This document shows, piece by piece, positions 1-8,367 of a stretch of DNA of 64,000 bases. Numbering within the stretch: the first letter of the stretch is position 1; every line of letters begins with the position of its first letter. Location: positions 28,839 to 92,838 of the forward strand of contig CAZCTR010000004.1 in NCBI GenBank assembly GCA_964501715.1. Reading direction: 5' to 3'. The translations under genes and the position numbers were made by a program. The notes under the pieces were generated by a model. That model was not told the origin of the DNA, did no database searches, and saw only the letters and a list, made by a program, of their open reading frames with translations. The DNA comes from M55B118 sp964501715 (GTDB lineage Bacteria; Bacillota_I; Bacilli_A; Izemoplasmatales; Izemoplasmataceae).

Positions 1-372
1 CTCGGCGGCCTTTCGATCATGGTGCTTCTACTCATGTATTTCATCGCCTACATCGCACTCAAGAATGTCATGCAAAGCCGCAGCAAGAGCTTTGTCATCC
101 TGCGCTCCATCGGTGCTAGGAAAAAAGAGCTCAGCCAATCGCTGATCGTCGAGCTCATATTCACCATGCTCATCGCCTTCACAGTGGTAAGCGGCATATT
201 GAATTTGCAACCGTTGTTGCCGAACATCATTCCCGAATACATGCGGTTCTTCTCACTTGGAAACTACCTCTTCATGCTCACCGCGCTTGTGCTTCTCAGC
301 GTCTTTCTGGGACTCAAGTTCAACAAAAAAATCTTCCGAAGAAGCGTCATCAGCGCTTTTCGGGATGAGTAG
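1..372 (+). CDS. ABC transporter permease, C-terminal part (FtsX family)
   Basis: Partial gene: the frame is open from base 1, so the true start lies upstream of the window. The visible 123 residues hold three hydrophobic segments (around residues 5-23, 48-68 and 85-103) in the order and spacing of the C-terminal FtsX/MacB permease domain. Between the first two lies the conserved cytoplasmic stretch of the type RSIGARKKEL, the coupling region seen in FtsX-family permeases. It ends 8 bases before the ATPase/permease gene at 381 and is probably co-transcribed with it, so the two may form one exporter of peptides, lipids or lipoproteins. The substrate cannot be told from sequence. The family call is firm; the transported substance is unknown. 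Confidence 0.8.
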   Translation, partial: LGGLSIMVLLLMYFIAYIALKNVMQSRSKSFVILRSIGARKKELSQSLIVELIFTMLIAFTVVSGILNLQPLLPNIIPEYMRFFSLGNYLFMLTALVLLSVFLGLKFNKKIFRRSVISAFRDE

Positions 373-380
373 GTGCTAAC

Positions 381-2813
381 ATGATCAAACTTGACAATGT
401 CAGAAAAACATACAATAAGCGCAAGCAGAACGAGAACCGGGTCCTAGACGGGATCAGCCTCGATTTGCCGAATACCGGCCTTGTCGTGCTGCTCGGTGAG
501 AGCGGAAGCGGAAAGACGACGCTTCTTAATGCGATGAGCGGGTTGGACAAGGTCGATTCGGGGGCCATCTCGTTCGATGCGGACACGTTTGAGAAATACG
601 ACACTTCGGCATGGGATGCCCTCAGGACAAAGGACATAGGCTATGTGTTCCAGAATTACTATCTGCTTCCTCACGATACTGTCTATAACAACATCCGTCT
701 GACGCTCAAGATGGTCGGCATCGATGACGAGGCTGACATCGCCGGACGCATCGACTATCTTCTCGGCGTGGTCGGCATGAGTGGCTACAAGAACCGCAAG
801 GCCAACCAGCTCTCAGGTGGACAGCAACAGCGCATCGCGATTGTACGTGCGCTTGCCAAAGACCCGAAAGTCATCATCGCCGATGAGCCCACCGGGAACC
901 TCGACAGCCGAAACACACTTGAGATCATGCAGATCATCAAACAGATCTCCAAGGAGAAGCTCGTCGTCATGGTCACCCACGAGAGGACGCTTGCGAGCGG
1001 CTACGGTGATGAGATCGTGGAGATTGTGGACGGGAAAATCGCCACGAGAAAGACCAACCATGAAAAGACCCAACATACGAAAACCCACGAGACCGACATC
1101 TATCTCGGGGATTTGAACCAAGTGCTCGAAGACGAAAACGTCTCGGTTTACATGGATGGATCAAGCGACGCACCACCACGGGCGCGCTTGATCCTCAAGA
1201 ACAAGACACTTTATATCGACGTGGACAACCAGGCCTACAACAAGGTCTATATGCTCGATGAGAAAAGCGATGTGAAGATTCATAGCGCCAAACGCGAAGA
1301 GGTTGAAAAAACGGACGAAACCCTTCCGACGTTCAACTATTCCGAACGCTTCGCCCCACCGGAGAAGTCATTCCGGCAGGTCATCGGATGGCGCCATGCA
1401 CTCGAACGTGCCTATCAGGCGCTCAAACGCACCAACAAGCTCACGCGCCTTCTATTCATCGGCTTCTTTATGGTCGCGGGCATTTTCGCCCTCGCGGTCT
1501 CCATGTTCACAAACATCTTCTTCATTGACGAGGAAGACTTCCTGGAAACACCAAAATACACTTTCTCAGCCCCGCTTGACGAGCGAGAGAGCGACAATCT
1601 AGGCACCATGACCTTCGATGATTTTGACGCGGTGAGGGCTTACGGCGAATCCTATAACTCCATAGAGGCCTATGGGGTGGGACGGTCGCGTGCCTCTGTA
1701 AGGATGAGCCTCCCGAAATTCTATCAGACCGGTGGCGTGACCTCGAGAAGCGCACACATCGCGCCGATTGAACTGGTCGGTGAAGGTGACCTTGTCGCCG
1801 GAGACATGCCTACAGGCAACGGCATCCTCATCGACCGCACGCTGGCTGATGAGATGCTCAGAAGCGGCACGCTTCCGAATCTGGGGATCGACACCTATGA
1901 AGATCTTCTGAGTCTTGAGGGCCAGCTTCGCAATGGCACGATGGAAATGCCCTATGCCATCAGCGGCATCGTTGACACGAGAGCACCGGTGTTCTACGCG
2001 GACCGCGCGCTCAGGCTCAGCATAACCTCCGAACAGTTCATAGCCTATGATTTCATTGAAAATTCTATGAGTGTCGTTGCGGGCGAGGTTCCCAATAACC
2101 AAGGTGAGGTCATGCTTCATGAGTCGATGGTCAGCGGCATCGATGACATAAACTTCGATAACGCCACTCACGACATGGACGGTGTCACCTACGACGTTGT
2201 CGGTGTTTACGGCATGGAGGGAACCGTTCAAACATCCAAAGTTGTCGCAATCAATGGCACCATCGAAGCCGCGGGCTTCGACATGTGGGGGTCCCATGCC
2301 TATTTCTATACCGCGGACAGGGAGGCTTTCAACGCTGAGCGCGACGAGGCGTCTGAGGTCCTTCTCGATGAGTATGAACAGGCCCATCGGGATGAACGCA
2401 ACATGCGACGCATGACTTCAGGCGGGCTCATGGTATTCTCCATCGTCACCCTGGTCGCGACCGCAGGGTCCTTCTATTTCATCATCCGTTCCTCGATGAT
2501 GCGGCGGATCTATGAGATCGGTGTCTATCGCGCGCTCGGAGTGAAACGCGTCGACATCGTGAAGATTTTCTTCATAGAGATAGTGCTGATCACCACAGTC
2601 TCCTCCCTGCTCGGCTATCTCGGGATGAGCTATGTGGTCAATGAGCTTGTCAAAGCCTCGGATGAGATGATCGATTTCTTCAACATCTCCGTATTCACGG
2701 TATTTGGAGGCGTCGCCATCATCTATGCGATCAACGCCCTCTTCGGGCTTCTGCCACTTTTCGGTCTGCTCAGAAAGACCCCGGCCCAGATCCAGTCGGT
2801 CTATGACCTATAA
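381..2813 (+). CDS. ABC transporter ATPase-permease fusion (MacB/LolCDE-like)
   Basis: 810 residues. Residues 1-235 are an ABC ATPase: Walker A GESGSGKT at 39-46, signature LSGGQQQR at 144-151, Walker B with ADEPTG at about 167-172. A charged linker follows, then a transmembrane helix near 355-375, an extracytoplasmic domain of about 300 residues, and three C-terminal helices (about 690-800) of FtsX type. This is the MacB architecture: ATPase fused to permease, in a family that usually moves peptides or lipids by mechanotransmission. The gene directly upstream (1-372) encodes a second FtsX-type permease, so a heteromeric transporter is likely. It ends at a bidirectional hairpin terminator. 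The substrate is not evident; lantibiotic or bacitracin export and lipoprotein trafficking are both possible. Confidence 0.88.
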   Translation: MIKLDNVRKTYNKRKQNENRVLDGISLDLPNTGLVVLLGESGSGKTTLLNAMSGLDKVDSGAISFDADTFEKYDTSAWDALRTKDIGYVFQNYYLLPHDTVYNNIRLTLKMVGIDDEADIAGRIDYLLGVVGMSGYKNRKANQLSGGQQQRIAIVRALAKDPKVIIADEPTGNLDSRNTLEIMQIIKQISKEKLVVMVTHERTLASGYGDEIVEIVDGKIATRKTNHEKTQHTKTHETDIYLGDLNQVLEDENVSVYMDGSSDAPPRARLILKNKTLYIDVDNQAYNKVYMLDEKSDVKIHSAKREEVEKTDETLPTFNYSERFAPPEKSFRQVIGWRHALERAYQALKRTNKLTRLLFIGFFMVAGIFALAVSMFTNIFFIDEEDFLETPKYTFSAPLDERESDNLGTMTFDDFDAVRAYGESYNSIEAYGVGRSRASVRMSLPKFYQTGGVTSRSAHIAPIELVGEGDLVAGDMPTGNGILIDRTLADEMLRSGTLPNLGIDTYEDLLSLEGQLRNGTMEMPYAISGIVDTRAPVFYADRALRLSITSEQFIAYDFIENSMSVVAGEVPNNQGEVMLHESMVSGIDDINFDNATHDMDGVTYDVVGVYGMEGTVQTSKVVAINGTIEAAGFDMWGSHAYFYTADREAFNAERDEASEVLLDEYEQAHRDERNMRRMTSGGLMVFSIVTLVATAGSFYFIIRSSMMRRIYEIGVYRALGVKRVDIVKIFFIEIVLITTVSSLLGYLGMSYVVNELVKASDEMIDFFNISVFTVFGGVAIIYAINALFGLLPLFGLLRKTPAQIQSVYDL

Positions 2814-2815
2814 AA

Positions 2816-2843
2816 AATAATGCCACGTTTTCGTGGCATTATT
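2816..2843. terminator. Bidirectional hairpin terminator
   Basis: A 12-bp perfect stem (AATAATGCCACG / CGTGGCATTATT) around a TTTT loop sits between the convergent ABC gene and photolyase gene. Its right arm contains the photolyase stop codon, so one hairpin probably ends both transcripts. Confidence 0.75.
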
Positions 2844-4203
2844 CATTGCTGAAGCGGTTCACATAGGTTTCGATGTCGAATTTCCGTCTTAGGCCGTTCG
2901 CGCTCAAAGGCCTTAGTTTCCCGAGTACATCCCTTTCCTGAAACGCCCGGTCATGACGTCCGAAGCACCACGCGATGCCCGCGTAGCTGTTTGGGTCCCT
3001 TCCGTCGAGAAAGTAGAGGTTGTTGAGTGTCCTGATGGTATCATAGGCTTCCTTGTATGTCCTCGACCACATTATGATCTTCTTGCCCCAATACATGCGC
3101 ATGTAATTGTGCATGAATCCAGTTTCTCTCATCTCCTGCATGCATGCGTTCCAATAGCGGTCGTGCGTGCGTCCTTCCTTGAGTGTATGCAAGTCGTAGA
3201 TCGCTTCACGTGTGTCATGCTTGTGCGCTTCCATGGTCTTGTAGGCCCACCCGTAGGTCATTGATTCGAAGGCATCATAGCCATCCTCGAAGAAATAGAC
3301 GTAATTGAACGCGAGTTCCCTTCTGACGATGAGCTGTTCGAGATAAGCATCCGCGTCCGCCTGTTCCACAGTGCCGTCCTCAACTTCCTTTTGAATGGTC
3401 TCAAGCATGTGTAGAGGGGAAATCATCCCGAAATGAAGATAGGGGGAGAGCGTGCTGATCGCGTAGGCCCCAGGGTCATTGCTGAGGCTTGAATACTGAT
3501 GGATCTCGTGTGTCAGGAATGATTCGAATCGCCTCAAGGCTTCCCGTTCTCCGCCTTTGAAGCGGTCGACTTTGCCCACTTCATGGTTGATGTCGCACCG
3601 CTTTATGATCGACTCGGCGCTTTCATCGAGCATGCCGGCATGGCTTTTCGCCTTTTGGTGTATGGCCGGGATTTCGGGCAATGGACTCGGATCCTTGAGT
3701 GCATTCCAGAGTTTTTTCCTTATGGTTCTGGCCGCGTATTCGACCTTGTCGGAAGCGACTTCCACAGGAACACTCACATCGCTTTCAACCTCTTCGATTC
3801 TGAGGCTTTCCGCCTCGGCGGTCATTTTCCTGCGCATCTCCCTCAGTGGGCGTACGTAGGCCTTATCGGTGACCAGTTGGGTAGCCCGAGAAAAATGACG
3901 GGGGATCTCAATGAGAAAATCGCCCGTTGTGACGGTGAAATCGATGCCCCTCGTTTCGAATGAGCGCCTCAAATCCTTGAGGCCCTCGATCATGAAATGG
4001 TAGTGTCTGTCGGCTCCATCCTTGAAGGTTCTTGCGATGCAGAAGACGACCTTCAAGGGCTTCTCAAGCCTGTTCGCTTCTAAAACCGCATGATAGAGCG
4101 CTCCGTTTTGATGAATGCGTTGGGTGTGTTGCATCCAGTAAAGGACGTATTGTCCGTCTTCGTTTACGGGGTGGTCTTGTATGACGCGGATTCTTTGTTT
4201 CAT
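2839..4203 (-). CDS. Class II CPD photolyase
   Basis: 454 residues. It repairs UV-induced cyclobutane pyrimidine dimers using FADH- and blue light. The N-terminal part has the class II pattern YVLYWMQ...QR...AL..A and HYHFMIEGL; the C-terminal part has WGKKIIMWSRT, LDGRDPNSYAGIAW and GRHDRAF, matching class II photolyases rather than class I PhrB. Start chosen at 4203 because AGGAGG lies 7 bases upstream; an in-frame ATG at 4248 has no such site and would run into the divergent gene. It is transcribed away from the OLD-like gene at 4231, only 27 bases apart. A photolyase suggests at least occasional exposure to light. Length and motifs are complete. Confidence 0.88.
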   Translation of the reverse strand: MKQRIRVIQDHPVNEDGQYVLYWMQHTQRIHQNGALYHAVLEANRLEKPLKVVFCIARTFKDGADRHYHFMIEGLKDLRRSFETRGIDFTVTTGDFLIEIPRHFSRATQLVTDKAYVRPLREMRRKMTAEAESLRIEEVESDVSVPVEVASDKVEYAARTIRKKLWNALKDPSPLPEIPAIHQKAKSHAGMLDESAESIIKRCDINHEVGKVDRFKGGEREALRRFESFLTHEIHQYSSLSNDPGAYAISTLSPYLHFGMISPLHMLETIQKEVEDGTVEQADADAYLEQLIVRRELAFNYVYFFEDGYDAFESMTYGWAYKTMEAHKHDTREAIYDLHTLKEGRTHDRYWNACMQEMRETGFMHNYMRMYWGKKIIMWSRTYKEAYDTIRTLNNLYFLDGRDPNSYAGIAWCFGRHDRAFQERDVLGKLRPLSANGLRRKFDIETYVNRFSNE

Positions 4204-4230
4204 CAAATACCTCCTAATAAGGGTGATAAT

Positions 4231-5403
4231 ATGATTGACCATGTGCATATCAAGAATTTCATGGCGTTCAAGGATGAGACAGTGGTGCTAGGCAACCACA
4301 CACTTTTCATCGGGACCGCCGCATCCGGGAAGACGACCCTGCTTAGGGCGCTCGACTTGTTTTTCAATCATGTGCTTGATCTTCAGGATGTCCGGAACAA
4401 GCGCGAGCCCATCATCATCGAATGCTCGATCGACGAGACCACCTACAAAAAAGTGTTCACACCACCTCACTACACCTTCGATTCGAAATTATCCCATGGC
4501 CCCTTTGAAACCCTAGCAAAAATGCGCTATCTCTATCTTCCCTCACCACCGCATGCAATGGATCATTTTTTCAATCAATGCCTGTCCCTTCATTATACGC
4601 CTAAAATAAACGACTTTGCAAATGCCGAAATGTCCATAGACGGCTTAACCATCAAAGGGGCTGCGGGGCCATCCAGAGAGGCTTATCAGGTGGTTGACAC
4701 GCCGGATTTCCAAAATGAAAGCGATAAAAAAAGGATCAGGGTCGAATGGCTGAAACACTTCAACCATGCAAGCGCCCTTTATATCGGTGCCGACGACATA
4801 GAGAAGAGCATCCGTTTCAAGGATTTCGACGGTCTTGTGAACCTGTGCGCACAAGCCCTGTTCGTCTCGAAGCAAAAACAGTTCATCAATGCCTTTCCCT
4901 ACAGGGTCCACCCCCTTTTCAAGACGGACATGCAGCGAGAGATGTCCACCTTGACCAGACCGATGCGAAAAGCCACCACATTCCTGCTTGTCGAAGGGAA
5001 GTATGATGTGCCCTGGTTCGAGAGCGCACTTCGCATATTGAACAGGGAACACCGCTACCGGGTCGTGCCCTCGGGCGGGTCCGGGAATCTTCGCTTCGTT
5101 GACGAGCAGCTCAGGAAGGCTGGATTCAAGACGCTTGTCGTGAGCGATGGGGATGTAGATGTGCCAGGTTACAGTTTGAAACGCGACATCGTCGAACTCT
5201 ATGTCGAACCTGATTTTCTCGAAAAACAGTTCAATGCGTCCTTCAAACGCCCACCGCAGACCAAAAAGCAGTTTTTCAGCGTCATTCATGAAAAAGATGA
5301 TGTCATCAAAAAAGTGCTCGCCCGTTACGCGACCTATCACCTTAGTGCCTCACACCCTTTCGTCAGGGAAATCGGATCCATCCTCGAGGATTACGAGGCT
5401 TAG
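4231..5403 (+). CDS. Small OLD-like ATPase/TOPRIM protein
   Basis: 390 residues. The N terminus (IKNFMAFKDETVVLG) and Walker A GTAASGKT at 28-35 are those of the AAA/SMC-like ATPases of the OLD family. A TOPRIM-type domain follows at about 248-330: VEGKYD with Glu255, SGGSGN at 281-286 and SDGDVD with Asp306, 308 and 310. OLD proteins are ATP-linked nucleases in phage exclusion and DNA processing. Odd: it is shorter than usual (often 500-700), and I find no ABC signature or DExx Walker B between the Walker A and the TOPRIM, so the ATPase half looks reduced. Start at 4231 follows AAGGGTGATA; longer in-frame starts overlap the photolyase gene. Function is inferred: repair or defence is possible, neither is shown. 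Confidence 0.65.
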   Translation: MIDHVHIKNFMAFKDETVVLGNHTLFIGTAASGKTTLLRALDLFFNHVLDLQDVRNKREPIIIECSIDETTYKKVFTPPHYTFDSKLSHGPFETLAKMRYLYLPSPPHAMDHFFNQCLSLHYTPKINDFANAEMSIDGLTIKGAAGPSREAYQVVDTPDFQNESDKKRIRVEWLKHFNHASALYIGADDIEKSIRFKDFDGLVNLCAQALFVSKQKQFINAFPYRVHPLFKTDMQREMSTLTRPMRKATTFLLVEGKYDVPWFESALRILNREHRYRVVPSGGSGNLRFVDEQLRKAGFKTLVVSDGDVDVPGYSLKRDIVELYVEPDFLEKQFNASFKRPPQTKKQFFSVIHEKDDVIKKVLARYATYHLSASHPFVREIGSILEDYEA

Positions 5404-5431
5404 GAGGGTTTTATTTTGAAAGGTTTTGCTT

Positions 5432-5437
5432 TATAAT
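5432..5437 (+). promoter_or_regulatory. -10 element of the 5470-8657 operon
   Basis: A perfect TATAAT lies 33 bases before the start codon at 5470. No good -35 element at 16-18 bases is visible. Confidence 0.45.
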
Positions 5438-5469
5438 ACTTGCACACCCTTTGGAAAGGATGGATCCTT

Positions 5470-6120
5470 ATGAAGACGTGTCCGGTGTGTGAACACAGCA
5501 CTTATGCACTCTATGACAAAGAGATCGACATCACCCACCACGTCTGCAAGGCGTGTGGATATACATTCAAGGACCCGGCGGACCATGTCGGTGAAACCAA
5601 GGAAAAGGCCCTTTATTCCAACCATCAGAACACCATGGAGAACCAAGGCTATGTCAATATGTTCAAGCGGTTTCTGGATTTTGCCTTGGATGAAGACACC
5701 AGGGGGCCGGCACTGGATTTCGGCAGCGGCCCCGGCCCCGTCCTCTATGAGCTTCTCAAAAGAGAGGGATTCGAAAGCTATCATTACGACCCGTACTTCC
5801 ATGATGAGAAGAGGGTTTTCACGCGGCGTTACGGCCTCATCACCTCTACAGAGGTCTTTGAACACCTAAGCGACCCCAAACAGATCATCACACAACTCGA
5901 TGACCTCCTGAAAACCGAGGGCATCCTCGCGGTCATGACTTCCCTGAGACCCGTCTCCGACGAGGCTTTTCTCAAATGGTGGTACAGGCGTGACAGAACC
6001 CATATCGGCTTCTTCACCGAAGAGTCTTTCAAAAGACTCGCAGAAGGCACCAATCTGGAACTGACCAAGACAAATCGCAACAATTATTTCCTATTTGAAA
6101 AACGGAGTGACAAGTCATGA
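5470..6120 (+). CDS. Zinc-ribbon SAM-dependent methyltransferase
   Basis: 216 residues. An N-terminal zinc ribbon (Cys4, Cys7, Cys26, Cys29) precedes a class I methyltransferase fold: motif I LDFGSGPG near 76-83, then a TSTEVFEHL segment typical of the Methyltransf_23-like group, and a post-strand loop. Such proteins methylate small molecules or modified nucleotides; the substrate is not deducible. Start placed at the ATG after AAAGGATGG; an in-frame ATG at 5440 lacks a site and lies at the -10 element. The stop overlaps the next start by four bases (ATGA), so it is translationally coupled to the dehydrogenase at 6117. It heads an operon of five genes ending at a terminator at 8656. Confidence 0.75.
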   Translation: MKTCPVCEHSTYALYDKEIDITHHVCKACGYTFKDPADHVGETKEKALYSNHQNTMENQGYVNMFKRFLDFALDEDTRGPALDFGSGPGPVLYELLKREGFESYHYDPYFHDEKRVFTRRYGLITSTEVFEHLSDPKQIITQLDDLLKTEGILAVMTSLRPVSDEAFLKWWYRRDRTHIGFFTEESFKRLAEGTNLELTKTNRNNYFLFEKRSDKS

Positions 6121-7031
6121 AGGTCCATACATTCAGCAATACCCAAAGAACTTATTTCACCGACCATCTCCCCAAAAGCATCACGGTGTGCGACACCCCC
6201 GAAGACGCGGATGTCCTCATCCGCGGCAAGATGGACAAGGAGGAGGCCCATGATGGCCTCAAGGCCGTCATCATACCCTTCACAGGCCATAACGGCATGC
6301 CTGTAAAGACATTGAGGCAGAAAGGTGTGGCGCTTTTCAACACCCAGGCGCATTCCCACTTCGTGAGCGAGAAGGCGCTCACCCTCACTTTGGCTTTGCT
6401 TGGCAATGTGCCCTCGTATCACAACAATCTCAAAGGCGGCCATTGGAGCGGCAGGAACCTGCCTACCAGGACGCGCTGGGTCTCCCTTTGGAACAAGCAC
6501 GTCGGCATTTACGGTTACGGCAAGATCGGCAGGCATCTGAAGACATTGCTCGATGCGTTCAATGTGACCGTCCATGTCCTCGACCGTGGAAAGGATTATC
6601 CGGGTTGTGTAGTGGAAAAAGACCTCTACGCCCTCACGGGCAACACGGATCTGACCATCATCGCCGCCCCTCTCACCAAGGATACACAGCATGCCTTCAG
6701 CGGTCCCATTCTAGACCAGCTCAAGGGAAAATACCTGGTCAATGTCGGGCGCGGTCGGATCATCGATGAGGCCGCGCTTTATGAAAGATTGGAAAACGGT
6801 CTGATCGAAGGGTTCGCAAGCGATGTGTGGTTCCAGTATCCCAAGGATGATGAGACCCTTGCCCCGTCGCGCTATCCGATCCACACCCTGGAGAATGTCG
6901 TCCTCTCCCCCCATACCGGAGGGTTCACCACGGAAGCGCAGACGCTCATGCTTGAAGCGCTGGTGAAAAGACTCAGGATGATTGAGGCCGGGGATTTTTC
7001 AGAGGCTTTAAATCTGTCCGACCTTGAATGA
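6117..7031 (+). CDS. D-2-hydroxyacid dehydrogenase family protein
   Basis: 304 residues, NAD(P)-dependent. The Rossmann motif is GYGKIG at 133-138. The catalytic-Arg region is NVGRGRIIDE at 209-218 and the catalytic His lies in SPHTGG at about 264-269. The family reduces 2-keto acids or oxidises phosphoglycerate (SerA-like). Odd: the usual segment DVFExEP that carries the catalytic Glu reads DVWFQYP (236-242), so the acid is missing; formate dehydrogenases of this superfamily also lack it and have DVWFPQP. The protein is too short and otherwise unlike formate dehydrogenase, so substrate remains open. It overlaps the methyltransferase and is 9 bases from the Fe-S protein, suggesting a shared pathway. 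Confidence 0.8.
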   Translation: MKVHTFSNTQRTYFTDHLPKSITVCDTPEDADVLIRGKMDKEEAHDGLKAVIIPFTGHNGMPVKTLRQKGVALFNTQAHSHFVSEKALTLTLALLGNVPSYHNNLKGGHWSGRNLPTRTRWVSLWNKHVGIYGYGKIGRHLKTLLDAFNVTVHVLDRGKDYPGCVVEKDLYALTGNTDLTIIAAPLTKDTQHAFSGPILDQLKGKYLVNVGRGRIIDEAALYERLENGLIEGFASDVWFQYPKDDETLAPSRYPIHTLENVVLSPHTGGFTTEAQTLMLEALVKRLRMIEAGDFSEALNLSDLE

Positions 7032-7040
7032 GGTGAGTGC

Positions 7041-8132
7041 ATGAAAAGATTCTATGATGAACGGGAGACGATGTTCTCCCGCGCCCGCTTAAAAAAGAAT
7101 ACAAGCCGTTATGACGCCTTCTACAATAAGCACCCCGGGCTGAAGAAGAAGGACGACGCGGTCAGGGGCATGGATTTCATGGCTGCAATCCGTAAAAGCG
7201 AGGCTTTCAAAAAGCGTTTCATGCCCCTGTTCGAGCATGACGAAGCCTATATGAAGGCTCTTTATGATTTTTTAGACCGCATCCCCATGCCTGACACGCC
7301 GGTCGAGATTACGGATACATTCAATGAGAACATCAAGGCCATCGCCAAACATTATGGTGCCAAAGAGGCGGGCATCGTCAAATTGAGAGAAGACCATTAC
7401 TACACCCATTTCGGTGGAGTCAACGAACCTTTCGGGAAAGACACCTATGGTGAGAAGACCCCGAAACACTACACCCATGCGATTGTCTTCTTCATCCCCA
7501 TGCGCAAAGAATATGTCAACAGGGCCCCTCATTTCGAAGAACTCACCGAGGCCTTGAACGTCTATACGGAAGTCGCTGTGACAGGCAGCCGCCTCGCGAC
7601 ATACATCAAAAGCCTCGGCTATGACACGACTTTCTTGAGCGAGATTTTCTATCTCGCCCCGCTCGTCCCGCTCGCACGGGATGCAGGGCTCGGTCAAATC
7701 GGCATGTCCAACCATATCATCAACGCACGGTATGGAGACAGGCTTCGTCTTGGCGCGGTCTTCACCACGATGCCGCTCAAGGCCGATGCTCCTGTGGATT
7801 TCGGTCTCGAGGCCTTCTGCCAACGCTGTGCATTGTGCCTCATGAACTGTCCCATGCAGTCGATCACCCCGCATACGCGCATGGTGAACGGACGCACTTT
7901 CTACAAATTCGACGAACAATCCTGTTTCAAGATGTTTCAGAACATGGGCACGGACTGCGGCGTATGCATCCAGAGCTGTCCCTACACCCAGGGGATCAGT
8001 GAAGAGGCGCAAGCCTTCATGCGCAACGACCCGGAGCGCATCGACGCTTTTCTGAAGGACTACCTGAAGGATAAGAGGGGACGCCGCGTATCCATAAAGA
8101 CCCCCCTCGACATCGTCAAAGGAGGCGAATAG
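7041..8132 (+). CDS. Cytosolic RdhA/QueG-like double [4Fe-4S] protein
   Basis: 363 residues. The segment AGLGQIGMSNHIINARYGDR, a following GAVFTTMPL, and two cysteine sets, C260/263/266/270 and C295/306/309/313, follow the C-terminal half of reductive dehalogenases and of epoxyqueuosine reductase QueG, both cobalamin-dependent Fe-S enzymes. The second set, with FYKF..QSC and DCGVCIQSCPY, is closer to RdhA than to QueG. There is no twin-arginine signal and no RdhB-like membrane anchor nearby, so it should act in the cytoplasm. Start 7041 follows GAGGTGAG. It lies between a 2-hydroxyacid dehydrogenase and an Smr gene. The fold is well supported; dehalogenation is not, and a different cobalamin- or Fe-S-based reduction is equally possible. 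Confidence 0.75.
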   Translation: MKRFYDERETMFSRARLKKNTSRYDAFYNKHPGLKKKDDAVRGMDFMAAIRKSEAFKKRFMPLFEHDEAYMKALYDFLDRIPMPDTPVEITDTFNENIKAIAKHYGAKEAGIVKLREDHYYTHFGGVNEPFGKDTYGEKTPKHYTHAIVFFIPMRKEYVNRAPHFEELTEALNVYTEVAVTGSRLATYIKSLGYDTTFLSEIFYLAPLVPLARDAGLGQIGMSNHIINARYGDRLRLGAVFTTMPLKADAPVDFGLEAFCQRCALCLMNCPMQSITPHTRMVNGRTFYKFDEQSCFKMFQNMGTDCGVCIQSCPYTQGISEEAQAFMRNDPERIDAFLKDYLKDKRGRRVSIKTPLDIVKGGE

Positions 8133-8133
8133 C

Positions 8134-8367
8134 ATGATCCTTGATTTGGATGTGCACGGCATGGTGGTCGAAGAGGCCATCACCCATATCGAAAGAACCA
8201 TAAAAAGTGCGCCCAAGGACGTCACCACGATCCGTGTGATCCACGGCTTTCACGGTGGGAACGCCCTCAAACGGGCCATACAGGACCCGAACAGAATCCG
8301 TTCGAAACGCCTCAAGCGACGCAAATACACGATGAATCAAGGCGAGACCCTGCTCGAGATCGAATGA
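8134..8367 (+). CDS. Small Smr-domain protein
   Basis: 77 residues, nearly all one Smr domain: LDVHG near residues 5-9 and VIHGFHGGNALKRA near 34-47 match the two signature blocks of Smr (C-terminal MutS2) domains, which bind or nick nucleic acids. It lacks the MutS2 ATPase and is therefore a stand-alone Smr. It begins one base after the Fe-S gene ends, preceded by AAAGGAGG, and overlaps the next start by four bases, so it is a tightly coupled operon member. The link between a nucleic-acid domain and the redox genes upstream is unexplained. Confidence 0.8.
   Translation: MILDLDVHGMVVEEAITHIERTIKSAPKDVTTIRVIHGFHGGNALKRAIQDPNRIRSKRLKRRKYTMNQGETLLEIE

Noticed and set aside
7041..8132. True respiratory reductive dehalogenase
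   Set aside because: No twin-arginine signal, no RdhB membrane partner and shorter length; only the fold is supported.
7272..8228. 318-codon minus-strand frame opposite the RdhA-like gene
   Set aside because: Overlaps three plus-strand genes with clear motifs; no start signals.
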